NCBI RefSeq assembly: GCF_004138495.1
Contig: NZ_ML142853.1
Location: 176,967 to 199,222, forward strand
Direction: 5' to 3'
From: Phytoactinopolyspora endophytica
Lineage (GTDB): Bacteria > Actinomycetota > Actinomycetes > Jiangellales > Jiangellaceae
DNA length: 22,256 nt
Shown piece after piece: positions 13,963 to 21,487 of this stretch. Under the pieces are notes generated by a model, which worked only from the letters and a program-made list of their open reading frames with translations, was not told where the DNA came from and searched no databases. Both the position numbers and the translations under genes were made by a program. Positions within the stretch are counted from its first letter, which is position 1. Every line of letters starts with the position of its first letter.

Positions 13963-13995
13963 ACTGTAGACCGCAAACCGGACGCTTCACGTCCT
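13963..13995 (-). promoter_or_regulatory. Regulon promoter site E: AGGACG-N5-CGTCCG-N10-TACAGT
   Basis: On the minus strand, AGGACG (13995-13990), TGAAG, CGTCCG (13984-13979), 10 nt, TACAGT (13968-13963) and 6 nt to ATG 13956. One half-site base differs from the consensus. It sits inside a longer inverted repeat, GCAAACC-GGACG and CGTCC-T-GGTTTGC (13973-14002), with one bulged base. On the plus strand TAGTGT (14004-14009) lies 7 nt before ATG 14017, so the site may be used both ways. Confidence 0.6.
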
Positions 13996-14083
13996 GGTTT
14001 GCGTAGTGTCGGCTCAATGTCGTGCGACGGTCGATCGGACGGACCCACACCCAAAAAACCAGGCGCGAACGGAGGGCGCAGTG

Positions 14084-14962
14084 GTGTTTGATCGGGGCAT
14101 GGCGATTGTGTTGGGCAAGCCGGGAGTCGACGGGCTGGACGAAGTAGTGGGCGCGCTGCGGGAGTGGCAGTACGAGGGGGCGCCGATGCAGCTGCATCCG
14201 GGGGACGTGGGCTTTTTCTGGCAGTCAGGTGCGGCCACGACGGCCGCGGCGGTCCGGACGTGGAGCCGGGACGGACGGATTCAGGCCGTCGGGCTGCTGG
14301 ACGGTCCGAACCTATTGCGGCTGACGACCACGCCGGAGGCTCAGCGGGACGAGGAGCTGGCGCGGCAGCTGGTTGCGGACGTGACCGAGCCGGAACGCGG
14401 CGTACTTCCCGAGGGGAAGGTGGCTGTCGAAGCGCCGACGGGCGCGCTGGTTCACGATCTGCTGTCCGAGGACGGCTGGAAAATCGACGAACCGTGGACG
14501 CCGCTGAGCCGCGACCTCACCGAGCCAGTGCAGGATCCGGGTGTCCGGATCGAGGTGATCGGGCCGGAGCTGGCGCACGAGTTTGCCGCCATCCATCGGT
14601 CAGCGTTCAACGGGAAGTTCACGGACGAGCGCTGGCGCTCGATGGCGGCCGGATTGCCGTACACCGACGCCCGATCCCTGGTCGCCTACGACGACCAGGA
14701 CAACGCGGTGGCCGTGGTGACCGCGTGGTCGGCCGGTCCGGGGAAGCCCGGGTTGATCGAGCCGATGGGTGTGCACGCCGACCATCGCGGTCACGGCTAC
14801 GGCAGGGCGATCACCGTCGCTGCGGCTGCCGCCCTCCAGGAGCTGGGCTCATCGAGCGCGACCGTCATCACCCCGAACTCCCAAGTGGGCGCCGTACCCA
14901 CCTACAAGTCAGCCGGATTCCAGCCACTACCCGAGAGACGGGACCGATACCGGGATGCCTAA
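14084..14962 (+). CDS. GNAT-family N-acetyltransferase with an N-terminal extra domain
   Basis: The 292-residue protein has a C-terminal GNAT domain (about 150-292). The acetyl-CoA pyrophosphate-binding motif is HRGHGYGRAI, preceded by the strand LIEPMGVHADHR and followed by SATVITPNSQVGAVPTYKSAGFQPL, the usual strand-helix end. The N-terminal half (REWQYEGAPMQLHPGDVGFFW, then WSRDGRIQAVGLLDGPNLLRLT) looks like a degenerate second GNAT domain, common in tandem GNAT proteins. GTG 14084 is chosen because GGAGGG (14071-14076) lies 7 nt upstream; GTG 14081 is nearly as good. It diverges from site E. The acceptor substrate is unknown. Confidence 0.8.
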   Translation: MFDRGMAIVLGKPGVDGLDEVVGALREWQYEGAPMQLHPGDVGFFWQSGAATTAAAVRTWSRDGRIQAVGLLDGPNLLRLTTTPEAQRDEELARQLVADVTEPERGVLPEGKVAVEAPTGALVHDLLSEDGWKIDEPWTPLSRDLTEPVQDPGVRIEVIGPELAHEFAAIHRSAFNGKFTDERWRSMAAGLPYTDARSLVAYDDQDNAVAVVTAWSAGPGKPGLIEPMGVHADHRGHGYGRAITVAAAAALQELGSSSATVITPNSQVGAVPTYKSAGFQPLPERRDRYRDA

Positions 14963-15131
14963 CACTTCGTTGGCGGCCGCAGCGGACCTGTCGCCCCATT
15001 CGGGAGTGTCCATGAACGCGCGCGCACGGCCACTGGACCACGCGAGTAGCGGCACATGAGGACTTGAGGCATGGGGCCTGACTCGTCCCCCTGGTAGGTC
15101 GACGATCTCGCTCCCGGTGTGCGGGTGAGGC

Positions 15132-15989
15132 CTAAAAGAGATCCGGCGTCGCCGGCGGCACGTCATCGAGAAACGCACTCACCATCGGCACCAGTACCGC
15201 TGACTCCCCCAGGATGCCAATATGTGACGTCGCCGCCAGAATCACCAAGCGAGCGGCCGGAACCTTCTGCAGCGCCCCCGACGCTGCCGCTTCCTCATCG
15301 CCGCCACCGCGCAGCTTGAACATCTCCAGCGCATGCTCCGGCTTCACGGCATCCGCATCACCGGCGATGACCATCGTCGCCGCAGAAATCGAACGCATCT
15401 GAGCGTCGCTGATGTTCTGGTCATCGATGCCTAGGACTTTCATCTTTTCGACGTAGGCGTCGAACGCCGCGGCCTCCGGCGTGTGCTCCTTGAACGCCTT
15501 CTCGACGGGCGTACCGGCAAACGCTGTGGCGCTCAGACCCTCGATGGCCTCGAACACCGACGAGTACCAGCCGTCCTTGCGGTAGGTGGCGGACAGCGAG
15601 ACCAGCTTGTTGACCAGCTTCGGGTGACGGAGCGCGACCTGCAGCGCGACCCCGCCGCCTTGCGAAAAGCCCATCACATCCGCACGCTCGACCTTCAACG
15701 CGCGCAACAACGCGGCGGCATCGTCGGCGAACTGCTCGTAAGACATCTTGCGCGACGTATCCGGGGTACGGCCGTGCCCTTGCTGATCGAAGATGATCAC
15801 GGCGCGCTTACCCGCGAAGGCGGACACCCACGACTTCATCGAGCCGGTGGCCATGAACCCGCCAGGTATGAGCAGCAACGGAGCCGTTCTCGACGTGCCG
15901 AGCTCGCCATACACCTCGTGATAGAGGCTCAGACCGTTGATCGGCAGGTGACCATGGCGCGAAGGCTCCGTTGCCTTCACTTCACTCAC
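15132..15989 (-). CDS. Alpha/beta hydrolase
   Basis: The 285-residue protein is a complete alpha/beta hydrolase: oxyanion region LLLIPGGFM (38-46), FDQQGHGRT after strand beta-4, nucleophile elbow GFSQGG with Ser109, acid AGDADAV (Asp211 or Asp213) and His256 in TSHIGI. It has the length of haloperoxidase/epoxide-hydrolase-like esterases and no signal peptide. GTG 15989 lies 4 nt after the stop of the upstream DUF899 gene, so the two are translationally coupled. It converges on the GNAT gene; the 169-nt gap holds no clear gene or strong hairpin. Substrate unknown. Confidence 0.85.
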   Translation of the reverse strand: MSEVKATEPSRHGHLPINGLSLYHEVYGELGTSRTAPLLLIPGGFMATGSMKSWVSAFAGKRAVIIFDQQGHGRTPDTSRKMSYEQFADDAAALLRALKVERADVMGFSQGGGVALQVALRHPKLVNKLVSLSATYRKDGWYSSVFEAIEGLSATAFAGTPVEKAFKEHTPEAAAFDAYVEKMKVLGIDDQNISDAQMRSISAATMVIAGDADAVKPEHALEMFKLRGGGDEEAAASGALQKVPAARLVILAATSHIGILGESAVLVPMVSAFLDDVPPATPDLF

Positions 15990-15993
15990 GACT

Positions 15994-16737
15994 TCACTTC
16001 ACATCGCCAGAGGCCGGCGGATCTTGCGGCCTCGACACGGCGTCTCCGTTCGGGCCGTAGAGCCGGGCGACATCGGGAGAGTCGAGCCAGTTGGAGTAGG
16101 TGGGCGACTTCGGCCAACCGTCGGGTGAATCCTGCCATTCCTCCTGGCGGCCCCACGGCAGGATGTCGATCAACGCGAAGGTATAGCTGAGCTGTTCGGT
16201 ACCGCGGCCGTCGGTGTGCCAGGTGCGGTAGACCTTGTCGCCGTCGCGGAGGAACACGTTCACCGCGAAGCCCGCGCCGGGTGGCGCTCCTACGTCGGCG
16301 CCGAACGAGCTTTCCGACGACGAGTACCAGTCCATTTTGTTGCCGACTTTGGCCTTGTAGGCCAGCGCTTCTTCGATGCGCCCGTTGGTGACGATGACGA
16401 AGCGGGCATCGTAGTTGTCCAGGAAGTCCAGCCGGACGTACTGCGACGTGAACCCTGTGCAGCCGCCGCACTGCCACTCCGCGCCGTCGGACCACATGTG
16501 GTTGTAGACGATGAGTTGAGAGCGCCCGTCAAAGACGTCGACCAGTCGGATCGGGCCGTCCGGACCGATCAGCGTGTAGTCGGGGAGCTCGACCATCGGC
16601 AGTCTGCGCCGTTGTGCAGCGATGGCGTCGAGTTCACGGGTGGCGGCCTTCTCCCGGATACGCAGATCGTCGAGCGCGGCCTGCCAGGTCTGCCGGTCGA
16701 CGACTGGGGGTAGGGCGCTGGCGGTCTTCTCGGTCAC
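15994..16737 (-). CDS. DUF899 thioredoxin-fold protein (copy 2)
   Basis: The 247-residue protein is a second DUF899 member: PPVVDRQTWQAALDDLRIREKAATRELDAIAAQRRRLPMVELPDYTLIGPDG at the start, SQLIVYNHMW, then CGGC at residues 90-93 in the thioredoxin-like position and MDWYSSSESSFGADVG, followed by FAVNVFLRDGDKVYRTWHTDGRGTEQLSYTFALIDILPWGRQEEWQDSPDGWP. The PWGRQE-W--SP--WP ending is typical of the larger DUF899 branch. GTG 16737 is chosen because GGAGG lies 5 nt upstream; the frame is open to 16821. It heads a two-gene operon with the alpha/beta hydrolase. Role unknown; redox function is a guess from the fold. Confidence 0.86.
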   Translation of the reverse strand: MTEKTASALPPVVDRQTWQAALDDLRIREKAATRELDAIAAQRRRLPMVELPDYTLIGPDGPIRLVDVFDGRSQLIVYNHMWSDGAEWQCGGCTGFTSQYVRLDFLDNYDARFVIVTNGRIEEALAYKAKVGNKMDWYSSSESSFGADVGAPPGAGFAVNVFLRDGDKVYRTWHTDGRGTEQLSYTFALIDILPWGRQEEWQDSPDGWPKSPTYSNWLDSPDVARLYGPNGDAVSRPQDPPASGDVK

Positions 16738-16806
16738 GGTTTCCTCCCGGGCTCGGATGGATCTGTTCTGATGTGTTGACCAGAGACCGCTGCAGAAATC
16801 ATCGCG

Positions 16807-16828
16807 CTCGGGCTGAGGCACTCCCGAG
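16807..16828. other. GC hairpin in the DUF899/erythromycin-esterase divergent gap
   Basis: CTCGGG (16807-16812) and CCCGAG (16823-16828) form a perfect 6-bp inverted repeat with a 10-nt spacer. It lies between two divergent genes, so it is more likely a regulatory site or chance than a terminator. The gap 16738-16967 otherwise shows only a GTAGG-N6-CCTAC repeat near 16856. Confidence 0.25.
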
Positions 16829-16967
16829 TTCTGGGCCGGCGGTCCCGCCTTGACGTAGGTTTACCCCTACCCCGGAAACGGTGGCCTGCAGGATCGCCAC
16901 GGCCACGTGATTCGCAGAGGCTAAGAACCGTTCAGCGTCCATTCCAGACACGACCAGGACGGTTTCG

Positions 16968-18299
16968 ATGCCACCTCTATCCCGCCGATCTCTGCTTGTC
17001 GCGTTGTCGGGCGCTGGTTTGGCCCTGTCCACCACGGCAACTCCCGCATCGGCCAACCAGACCCCGACGCTCATCGACGCTCTCACTCGTGCCAGCCATC
17101 CCCTGCGGACCACCAGCCCACGCGGCAACCTCCGTGACCTGCATCCGCTGGGCGCCGCGATCGGCAACACCCCGGTCGTGGCCCTGGGCGAGGTGGCCCA
17201 CGGAGCGCGCGAGCTCTTCACCCTCAAGCACCGAGTCTTCCGGTATCTCGTCCTGGAGAAGGGCTTCACGACATTCGCCCTCGAGACCAGCTGGACGTCC
17301 GGCCTCCGGCTCAGCGACTACGTCCGTCACGGCACGGGCGATCCCCGCGGCATCATGGCTGAGGAGTTCGGTGGCGGCGCCTGGCCGTGGGGCGTCCGCG
17401 AGTATCTCGATCTGATCGAGTGGATGCGCGACCACAATCGACGTCACCCGGAGACCCAGGTTCAGTTCATGGGGAACGATCTGGCCCATCCGTATATCCC
17501 CGGCACCCTGTTCGATGACGTGATCAACTACGTCGCCGAGCACTACCCTGCGCTGCGACACCGATTCGTGGAGCTCTATCGCGACCTCAAAGCGCACGCC
17601 ACGACGGACGAGTTCAGCGCCTTGCCGCAGCCTCGGCGCCGACGCATCGCCGCGCTTGCCCGCCGCGCCGAACGGCTGCTCGCCGCGCAGCCTCCGGGAG
17701 CGGACCGCGCCACGCATGACTGGACCGCCCAGCACGCGCGCGTCATCGCCCAGACCGCCACGCTCCTCGCCTTCGACCTCGAAGACCCGACGGAGATCCC
17801 GGACGCCATGCGCTACCGCGACGAACTCATGGCGCGCAACACCATCTGGTGGCACCATCACACCGGTCACAAGATCCTTCTGTCCGCGCACAACGGGCAC
17901 ACCGCTTACCAGACGTACGACCCGGAGAATTACCCGGTCATCCAGGGCACGTACATACGCGACCTCCTCGGTGCCGATTACCTGAGCATCGGAACCACCT
18001 TGGGCGCAGGGGCGGCCACGACGCCTGACGGCGAAGACGGCGACTGGGAGGTTCGCCGGTTCGATCCTCCGCGCGAAGGCAGCAGCGAGCACACGCTGAA
18101 CCGGCTCCCGCACGCTTACTACCTCCTCGACATGCGCGCTACTCCGCAACCGGCGCACGAGTGGCTCCGTGAGCGGCGCCCGACCCGCGACATCGGCCCT
18201 CCCGGAGATCCCTACCGTCCATACACCCTCGCCAACGGCCATGACCTGCTAATACACCTTCGCCAGCTGCGGCCGGCCAACCCGCTCCCGGGGATCTGA
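16968..18299 (+). CDS. Erythromycin-esterase-family protein with a Tat signal peptide
   Basis: The 443-residue protein belongs to the erythromycin esterase / succinoglycan-related family (PF05139). It begins with a twin-arginine signal (SRRSLL at 5-10, hydrophobic stretch to about 22, likely cleavage after ASA at 29), so it should be exported folded. Conserved elements are VALGEVAHGARELFTLKHRVFRYLV (His78, with Glu75 and Glu82), FALETSW (Glu106), a long helical insert and LLSAHNGHTA near residue 295, matching the metal-free His/Glu chemistry proposed for EreB/EreC. Family members hydrolyse macrolide lactones, but many homologues are not resistance genes, so no resistance is claimed. ATG 16968 has only a weak AGGA upstream. 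It is a single gene divergent from DUF899 copy 2. Confidence 0.85.
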   Translation: MPPLSRRSLLVALSGAGLALSTTATPASANQTPTLIDALTRASHPLRTTSPRGNLRDLHPLGAAIGNTPVVALGEVAHGARELFTLKHRVFRYLVLEKGFTTFALETSWTSGLRLSDYVRHGTGDPRGIMAEEFGGGAWPWGVREYLDLIEWMRDHNRRHPETQVQFMGNDLAHPYIPGTLFDDVINYVAEHYPALRHRFVELYRDLKAHATTDEFSALPQPRRRRIAALARRAERLLAAQPPGADRATHDWTAQHARVIAQTATLLAFDLEDPTEIPDAMRYRDELMARNTIWWHHHTGHKILLSAHNGHTAYQTYDPENYPVIQGTYIRDLLGADYLSIGTTLGAGAATTPDGEDGDWEVRRFDPPREGSSEHTLNRLPHAYYLLDMRATPQPAHEWLRERRPTRDIGPPGDPYRPYTLANGHDLLIHLRQLRPANPLPGI

Positions 18300-18394
18300 C
18301 GGAATCAGCGTGTGTCGCAGGCTCGACGACGACATCGGCGGTTGGGGTCTTGACGGGGAGCGAAACGTGTCGTTAACGTTGTCGCCACCCGGTA

Positions 18395-18410
18395 CTTCAT
18401 ACGTATTAAG
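18395..18410. promoter_or_regulatory. Probable LacI-family operator
   Basis: CTTCATACGTATTAAG is a 16-bp palindrome with one mismatched pair and a central CG, the usual form of a LacI/GalR-family site. It ends 11 nt before the LacI gene start. TTGTCG at 18379-18384 may be the -35 element, which would put the palindrome over the -10 region. A second palindrome, CGTTAACG, is at 18371-18378. Autorepression of the operon is inferred. Confidence 0.55.
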
Positions 18411-18421
18411 GATTTCATTAG

Positions 18422-19525
18422 ATGGCACCTCCTGGACGACGTCGCCGGCCTACGCAGGTCGACATCGCTCGTCATGCGGGCGTGTCCCAGGCCACGGTTT
18501 CGCTGGTCATCAGCGGTGGACCGGCCAGCGACCAGGTCGCGGAATCCACCCGGCAGGCCGTGCTCGCCGCCGCCGACGAGCTCGGATACTCCGCCAACGC
18601 CGCCGCACGCAGCCTCAAGGGCGGGCGCAACCATCTGCTCGGCCTCTACACGTTCGAACCGGTCTTCCCCGTCGACCAGCGCGACTTCTACTACCCGTTC
18701 CTTCTCGGTGTCGAGGAAGAGACCGCTCAGCAGGGCTACGACCTGCTGCTTTTCAGTTCCGCAGGCTCGGGCGGCGACCGCCGGATCTACGCTCGCGGCG
18801 CCAACCGGCTGAAGGTCGCCGACGGATGTGTACTGCTCGGCCGCCACCTGCACCGCGACGACCTCGCCCACCTCGTGCAGGAGGACTTCCCGTTCGTCTT
18901 CATCGGGCGCCGCGAGGTACCCGGCGCCGAGCTGTCCTTCGTCGCCGTCGACTACACGGCCGCGACGAAGGAGATCGTGACCACGCTTGCCGGGCTCGGG
19001 CACCGCACCATGCTGTATCTCCAGGTGACCGACGGCGAAGAGCCGACTCGAGACCGTGAGGCCGGCTACCGCCAAGGGCTCGCCGACGTCGGCCTACCGG
19101 TCGACGAGTCGCTGATCCGCCCGCTGCGCACGCCCACGGACCTGTCACCCGGCGCCGTCCAGAGCTGGATCGACGACGGCGTCACGGCGGTCCTGGTCGA
19201 GCCGACCGAGGACGACTCCGCCATCGTCGCCGTCGAGGACGCCGTCGCCCGCGCCGGTCTCAGCATCCCCGACGACCTCTCCGTCGCCGTCCTCGGTGAC
19301 CCTCCGCTGAGCGACACCACCCGCGACTGGACCCGGTTCACGCTCCCCCGCACGCACATGGGTCGCCAGGCCGTCCGGTTGCTCCTCGACCTGCTGGACG
19401 ACCCGGCCGATGAGGCCCGTCAGCAGTTCGTCCCCGCCGACCACGTCGCCGGGGAGACCATCACCACCGCCCCTGCTCCCATGATCATCAACGGTCAGAC
19501 GCCCGATGATCGGTCCAGGGGTTGA
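18422..19525 (+). CDS. LacI-family transcriptional regulator
   Basis: The 367-residue protein has an N-terminal LacI HTH (residues 12-32, VDIARHAGVSQATVSLVISGG) and hinge helix (YSANAAARSLKGGRN), then a periplasmic-binding-protein-like effector domain (LLGLYTFEPVFPVDQRDFYYPFLLGVEEE, DGCVLLGRHL, VDYTAATKEIVTTLAGLGHRTMLYL, MGRQAVRLLLDLL). Length is normal. ATG 18422 begins the family's PTQVDIARHAGVS after a short basic tail; no strong Shine-Dalgarno is seen (AAGGA is about 10 nt upstream). Its stop overlaps the first permease start (TGATG), so regulator and transporter are one operon. The effector is probably the imported sugar or oligosaccharide; inferred. Confidence 0.9.
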   Translation: MAPPGRRRRPTQVDIARHAGVSQATVSLVISGGPASDQVAESTRQAVLAAADELGYSANAAARSLKGGRNHLLGLYTFEPVFPVDQRDFYYPFLLGVEEETAQQGYDLLLFSSAGSGGDRRIYARGANRLKVADGCVLLGRHLHRDDLAHLVQEDFPFVFIGRREVPGAELSFVAVDYTAATKEIVTTLAGLGHRTMLYLQVTDGEEPTRDREAGYRQGLADVGLPVDESLIRPLRTPTDLSPGAVQSWIDDGVTAVLVEPTEDDSAIVAVEDAVARAGLSIPDDLSVAVLGDPPLSDTTRDWTRFTLPRTHMGRQAVRLLLDLLDDPADEARQQFVPADHVAGETITTAPAPMIINGQTPDDRSRG

Positions 19526-20466
19526 TGATCATGGGGACACTACAGATGATCGTGCGGCGCCTCGGGCTCGGCGTCTTCGTCATGTGGGGATGCGTCACGC
19601 TGATCTTCGTCATCGTGCGCCTCGCACCCGGCGACCAGGCCACCGTCGCCCTCGGTCCCGACGCCACCGCGGCCGAGGTCGAGGCCGCCCGCGAACGGCT
19701 CGGCCTCGACGACCCGCTTCCACTGCAGTACCTCAGTTACATCGGACGAGTGCTCGCGCTCGACTTCGGCGACTCGTACCGGCTCGGCCAGCCGGCCATG
19801 GACGCGGTCCTCGACCGGTTCCCGTCAACGCTGCAGCTCGCCCTCGCCGCCATGGCGATCGCCGTCGTCTTCGGGCTCATCCTCGGCTGTATCGCCGGCG
19901 GACGGCCGAACGGGCCGGTCGACCGCGCCATGTCCGCCGTTGCCATCAGCCTGCAGTCCTTCCCGACGTTCTGGGTCGGCATCATGCTGATCCTGTTCTT
20001 CGCGCTGAACCTGCGGGTGCTGCCTAGCGCCGGCTCCGGCTCCCTGTCCCATCTCGTGCTGCCCGCCGTGACGCTGGCGCTGCCACAGATCGCGATCGTC
20101 GCCCGGCTCACTCGCAGCAGCCTCGCCGAGTCGATGCAGGAGGCCTACGTACAGACAGCACGCTCCAAAGGGCTCACCGAGCCGCAGGTGCTGGTCGGCC
20201 ACGCGTTGAAGAACTCGCTGATCCCCGTCGTCACGATCATCGGCCTGCAGACCGGCGTGCTGCTCGGCGGCTCCGTCGTCGTCGAGAACGTCTTCGCCTG
20301 GCCCGGGCTCGGCTCGCTGATCGTCGACTCCGTATCGGCCCGCGACTACTCCGTCGTGCAGGCCGCGGCCCTGCTCATCGCCGCCGTCGTCGTGGTGCTC
20401 AACCTGCTCGCGGATCTCACCTACGCACGGCTGGACCCGCGTATCCGAGTGGAGGCGACAGGATGA
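19525..20466 (+). CDS. ABC importer permease, DppB/OppB type
   Basis: The 313-residue membrane protein fits the first permease of Dpp/Opp-type importers. It has an N-terminal membrane helix (IVRRLGLGVFVMWGCVTLIFVIVRLAPGD), the periplasmic ALGPDATAAEVEAARERLGLDDPLPLQY segment diagnostic for DppB, four to five further helices and the EAA loop (EAYVQTARSKGLTEPQVLVGHALKNSLIPV) that docks on the ATPase. It ends ARLDPRIR, as usual for the family. ATG 19525 overlaps the LacI stop (TGATG); ATG 19531 is a close alternative. Substrates of this class are peptides, nickel, opines or oligosaccharides; a LacI regulator favours a carbohydrate. No binding protein gene lies upstream. Confidence 0.9.
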   Translation: MIMGTLQMIVRRLGLGVFVMWGCVTLIFVIVRLAPGDQATVALGPDATAAEVEAARERLGLDDPLPLQYLSYIGRVLALDFGDSYRLGQPAMDAVLDRFPSTLQLALAAMAIAVVFGLILGCIAGGRPNGPVDRAMSAVAISLQSFPTFWVGIMLILFFALNLRVLPSAGSGSLSHLVLPAVTLALPQIAIVARLTRSSLAESMQEAYVQTARSKGLTEPQVLVGHALKNSLIPVVTIIGLQTGVLLGGSVVVENVFAWPGLGSLIVDSVSARDYSVVQAAALLIAAVVVVLNLLADLTYARLDPRIRVEATG

Positions 20467-21371
20467 CCGACACCGCCCTCGCCGAACACGCCGCCGGCGC
20501 GCCGCAGCCCCAGCCGGCTGCCTTCCATGGACCACGCCGCGCGCACCCGATCCGGCGAGCACTGCGATACATCCCGCACGCGATCATCGCCGTCTACGTG
20601 ATCGTCGCCGCCGTCGGGCCGTTGCTCGTCGACTACGATCCGCTGGCCACATCCGTCTTGGATCGCCTGCTGTCTCCCGGCTCGACGACGTCCGACGGCA
20701 GCACCGCCTGGCTCGGCACCGACGGCGTCGGCCGCGACATCCTTGCCCAGATCATCATGGGAACCCGCACCTCGATGGTGATCGCGGTGCTGACCGTCGC
20801 CGTCGCCGGAGCCTTCGGCGTGATCGTCGGCCTCATCGCCGGTTACGTCGGCGGCTGGGCGGACGCGTCGATCGCCCGGGTCATCGACATCCTGGTGGCG
20901 TTCCCCGGAATTCTGCTCGCCATCGTCATCGCCGGGCTGTTCCGGCCGGGCATCCTGATCGTCGTCATCGCCCTGTCCGCCGTCGGCTGGATCGGATTCG
21001 CCCGAGTGGTGCGCGGCGCCGCCATGTCGCTTCGCGAACGTGACTGGGTCAACGCCGCCCGTGTCATGGCCGTGCCGCGCCGGTCCATCCTCGGGCGGCA
21101 CGTGCTGCCGTTCGTCGCCGGTCCCGTGGTGGCGATGGCGACGCTGGAGTTCGCGCTTGTGGTGCTGGCCGAGGCAGGGCTGAGCTTCCTTGGCATCGGC
21201 CTCCCGTCGACGTCGGTGTCGTGGGGCCAGACCGTCGCCGGAGGTAAGGAGTACCTGGAGATCGCCTGGTGGATCTCCGCGTTCCCCGGCATCGCCCTCG
21301 CCGTCCTGGTGATCTGCGTGGGCCTCGTCGGCGACCAGCTCACCGCACGCTACGGAGGGAGGCGGACATGA
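20463..21371 (+). CDS. ABC importer permease, DppC/OppC type
   Basis: The 302-residue protein is the partner permease. It has a cytoplasmic N-terminus of about 40 residues, an N-terminal helix (AIIAVYVIVAAVGPLLV), the DppC hallmark LGTDGVGRDILAQIIMGTRTSMVIA, five core helices and the EAA loop (LRERDWVNAARVMAVPRRSILGRHVLPFVAGPV). AEAGLSFLGIGLPSTSVSWGQTVAGGKEYL and the closing VGDQLTARYGGR are typical. ATG 20463 overlaps the DppB-type stop by ATGA, showing tight coupling. It should form a heterodimer with the preceding permease in the cytoplasmic membrane. Confidence 0.9.
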   Translation: MTDTALAEHAAGAPQPQPAAFHGPRRAHPIRRALRYIPHAIIAVYVIVAAVGPLLVDYDPLATSVLDRLLSPGSTTSDGSTAWLGTDGVGRDILAQIIMGTRTSMVIAVLTVAVAGAFGVIVGLIAGYVGGWADASIARVIDILVAFPGILLAIVIAGLFRPGILIVVIALSAVGWIGFARVVRGAAMSLRERDWVNAARVMAVPRRSILGRHVLPFVAGPVVAMATLEFALVVLAEAGLSFLGIGLPSTSVSWGQTVAGGKEYLEIAWWISAFPGIALAVLVICVGLVGDQLTARYGGRRT

Positions 21372-21487
21372 GCGGCGACACGACGAGCGAGCGAAGCGGT
21401 CGGCGCAGCGAGGAACGAGCGGAGCCGCCCGCGGAGCAAGCGAGAAGTGGAGCGCGACCAACAAGCATGAGCGGCGACACGACGAGC
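21368..21487 (+). repeat. 21-nt direct repeat in low-complexity GAGCG-rich DNA
   Basis: An exact 21-nt sequence beginning ATGAGCGGCGACACG occurs at 21368-21388 and 21467-21487, 99 nt apart and in frame. Between and after the copies the DNA is built from short GAGCG/AGCGA/GCGCGACC words, quite unlike the flanking genes. This looks like an intergenic repeat element or slippage product now translated as the N-terminus of the ABC ATPase. Confidence 0.75.

Noticed and set aside
14164..15015. 283-codon plus-strand frame overlapping the GNAT gene
   Set aside because: Gly/Arg-rich shadow in another frame of a well-supported acetyltransferase.
14927..15178. Minus-strand ORF in the gap after the GNAT gene
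   Set aside because: It overlaps the end of a real gene, has no start signal and no family I recognise.
16977..18242. 421-codon open frame antisense to the erythromycin-esterase-family gene
   Set aside because: High-GC antisense shadow; no domain, no Shine-Dalgarno, and the plus-strand gene has clear family motifs and a signal peptide.
20421..21464. 347-codon minus-strand frame under the permease genes
   Set aside because: Asp/Gly/His-rich low-information translation typical of antisense to membrane proteins; both permeases are certain.
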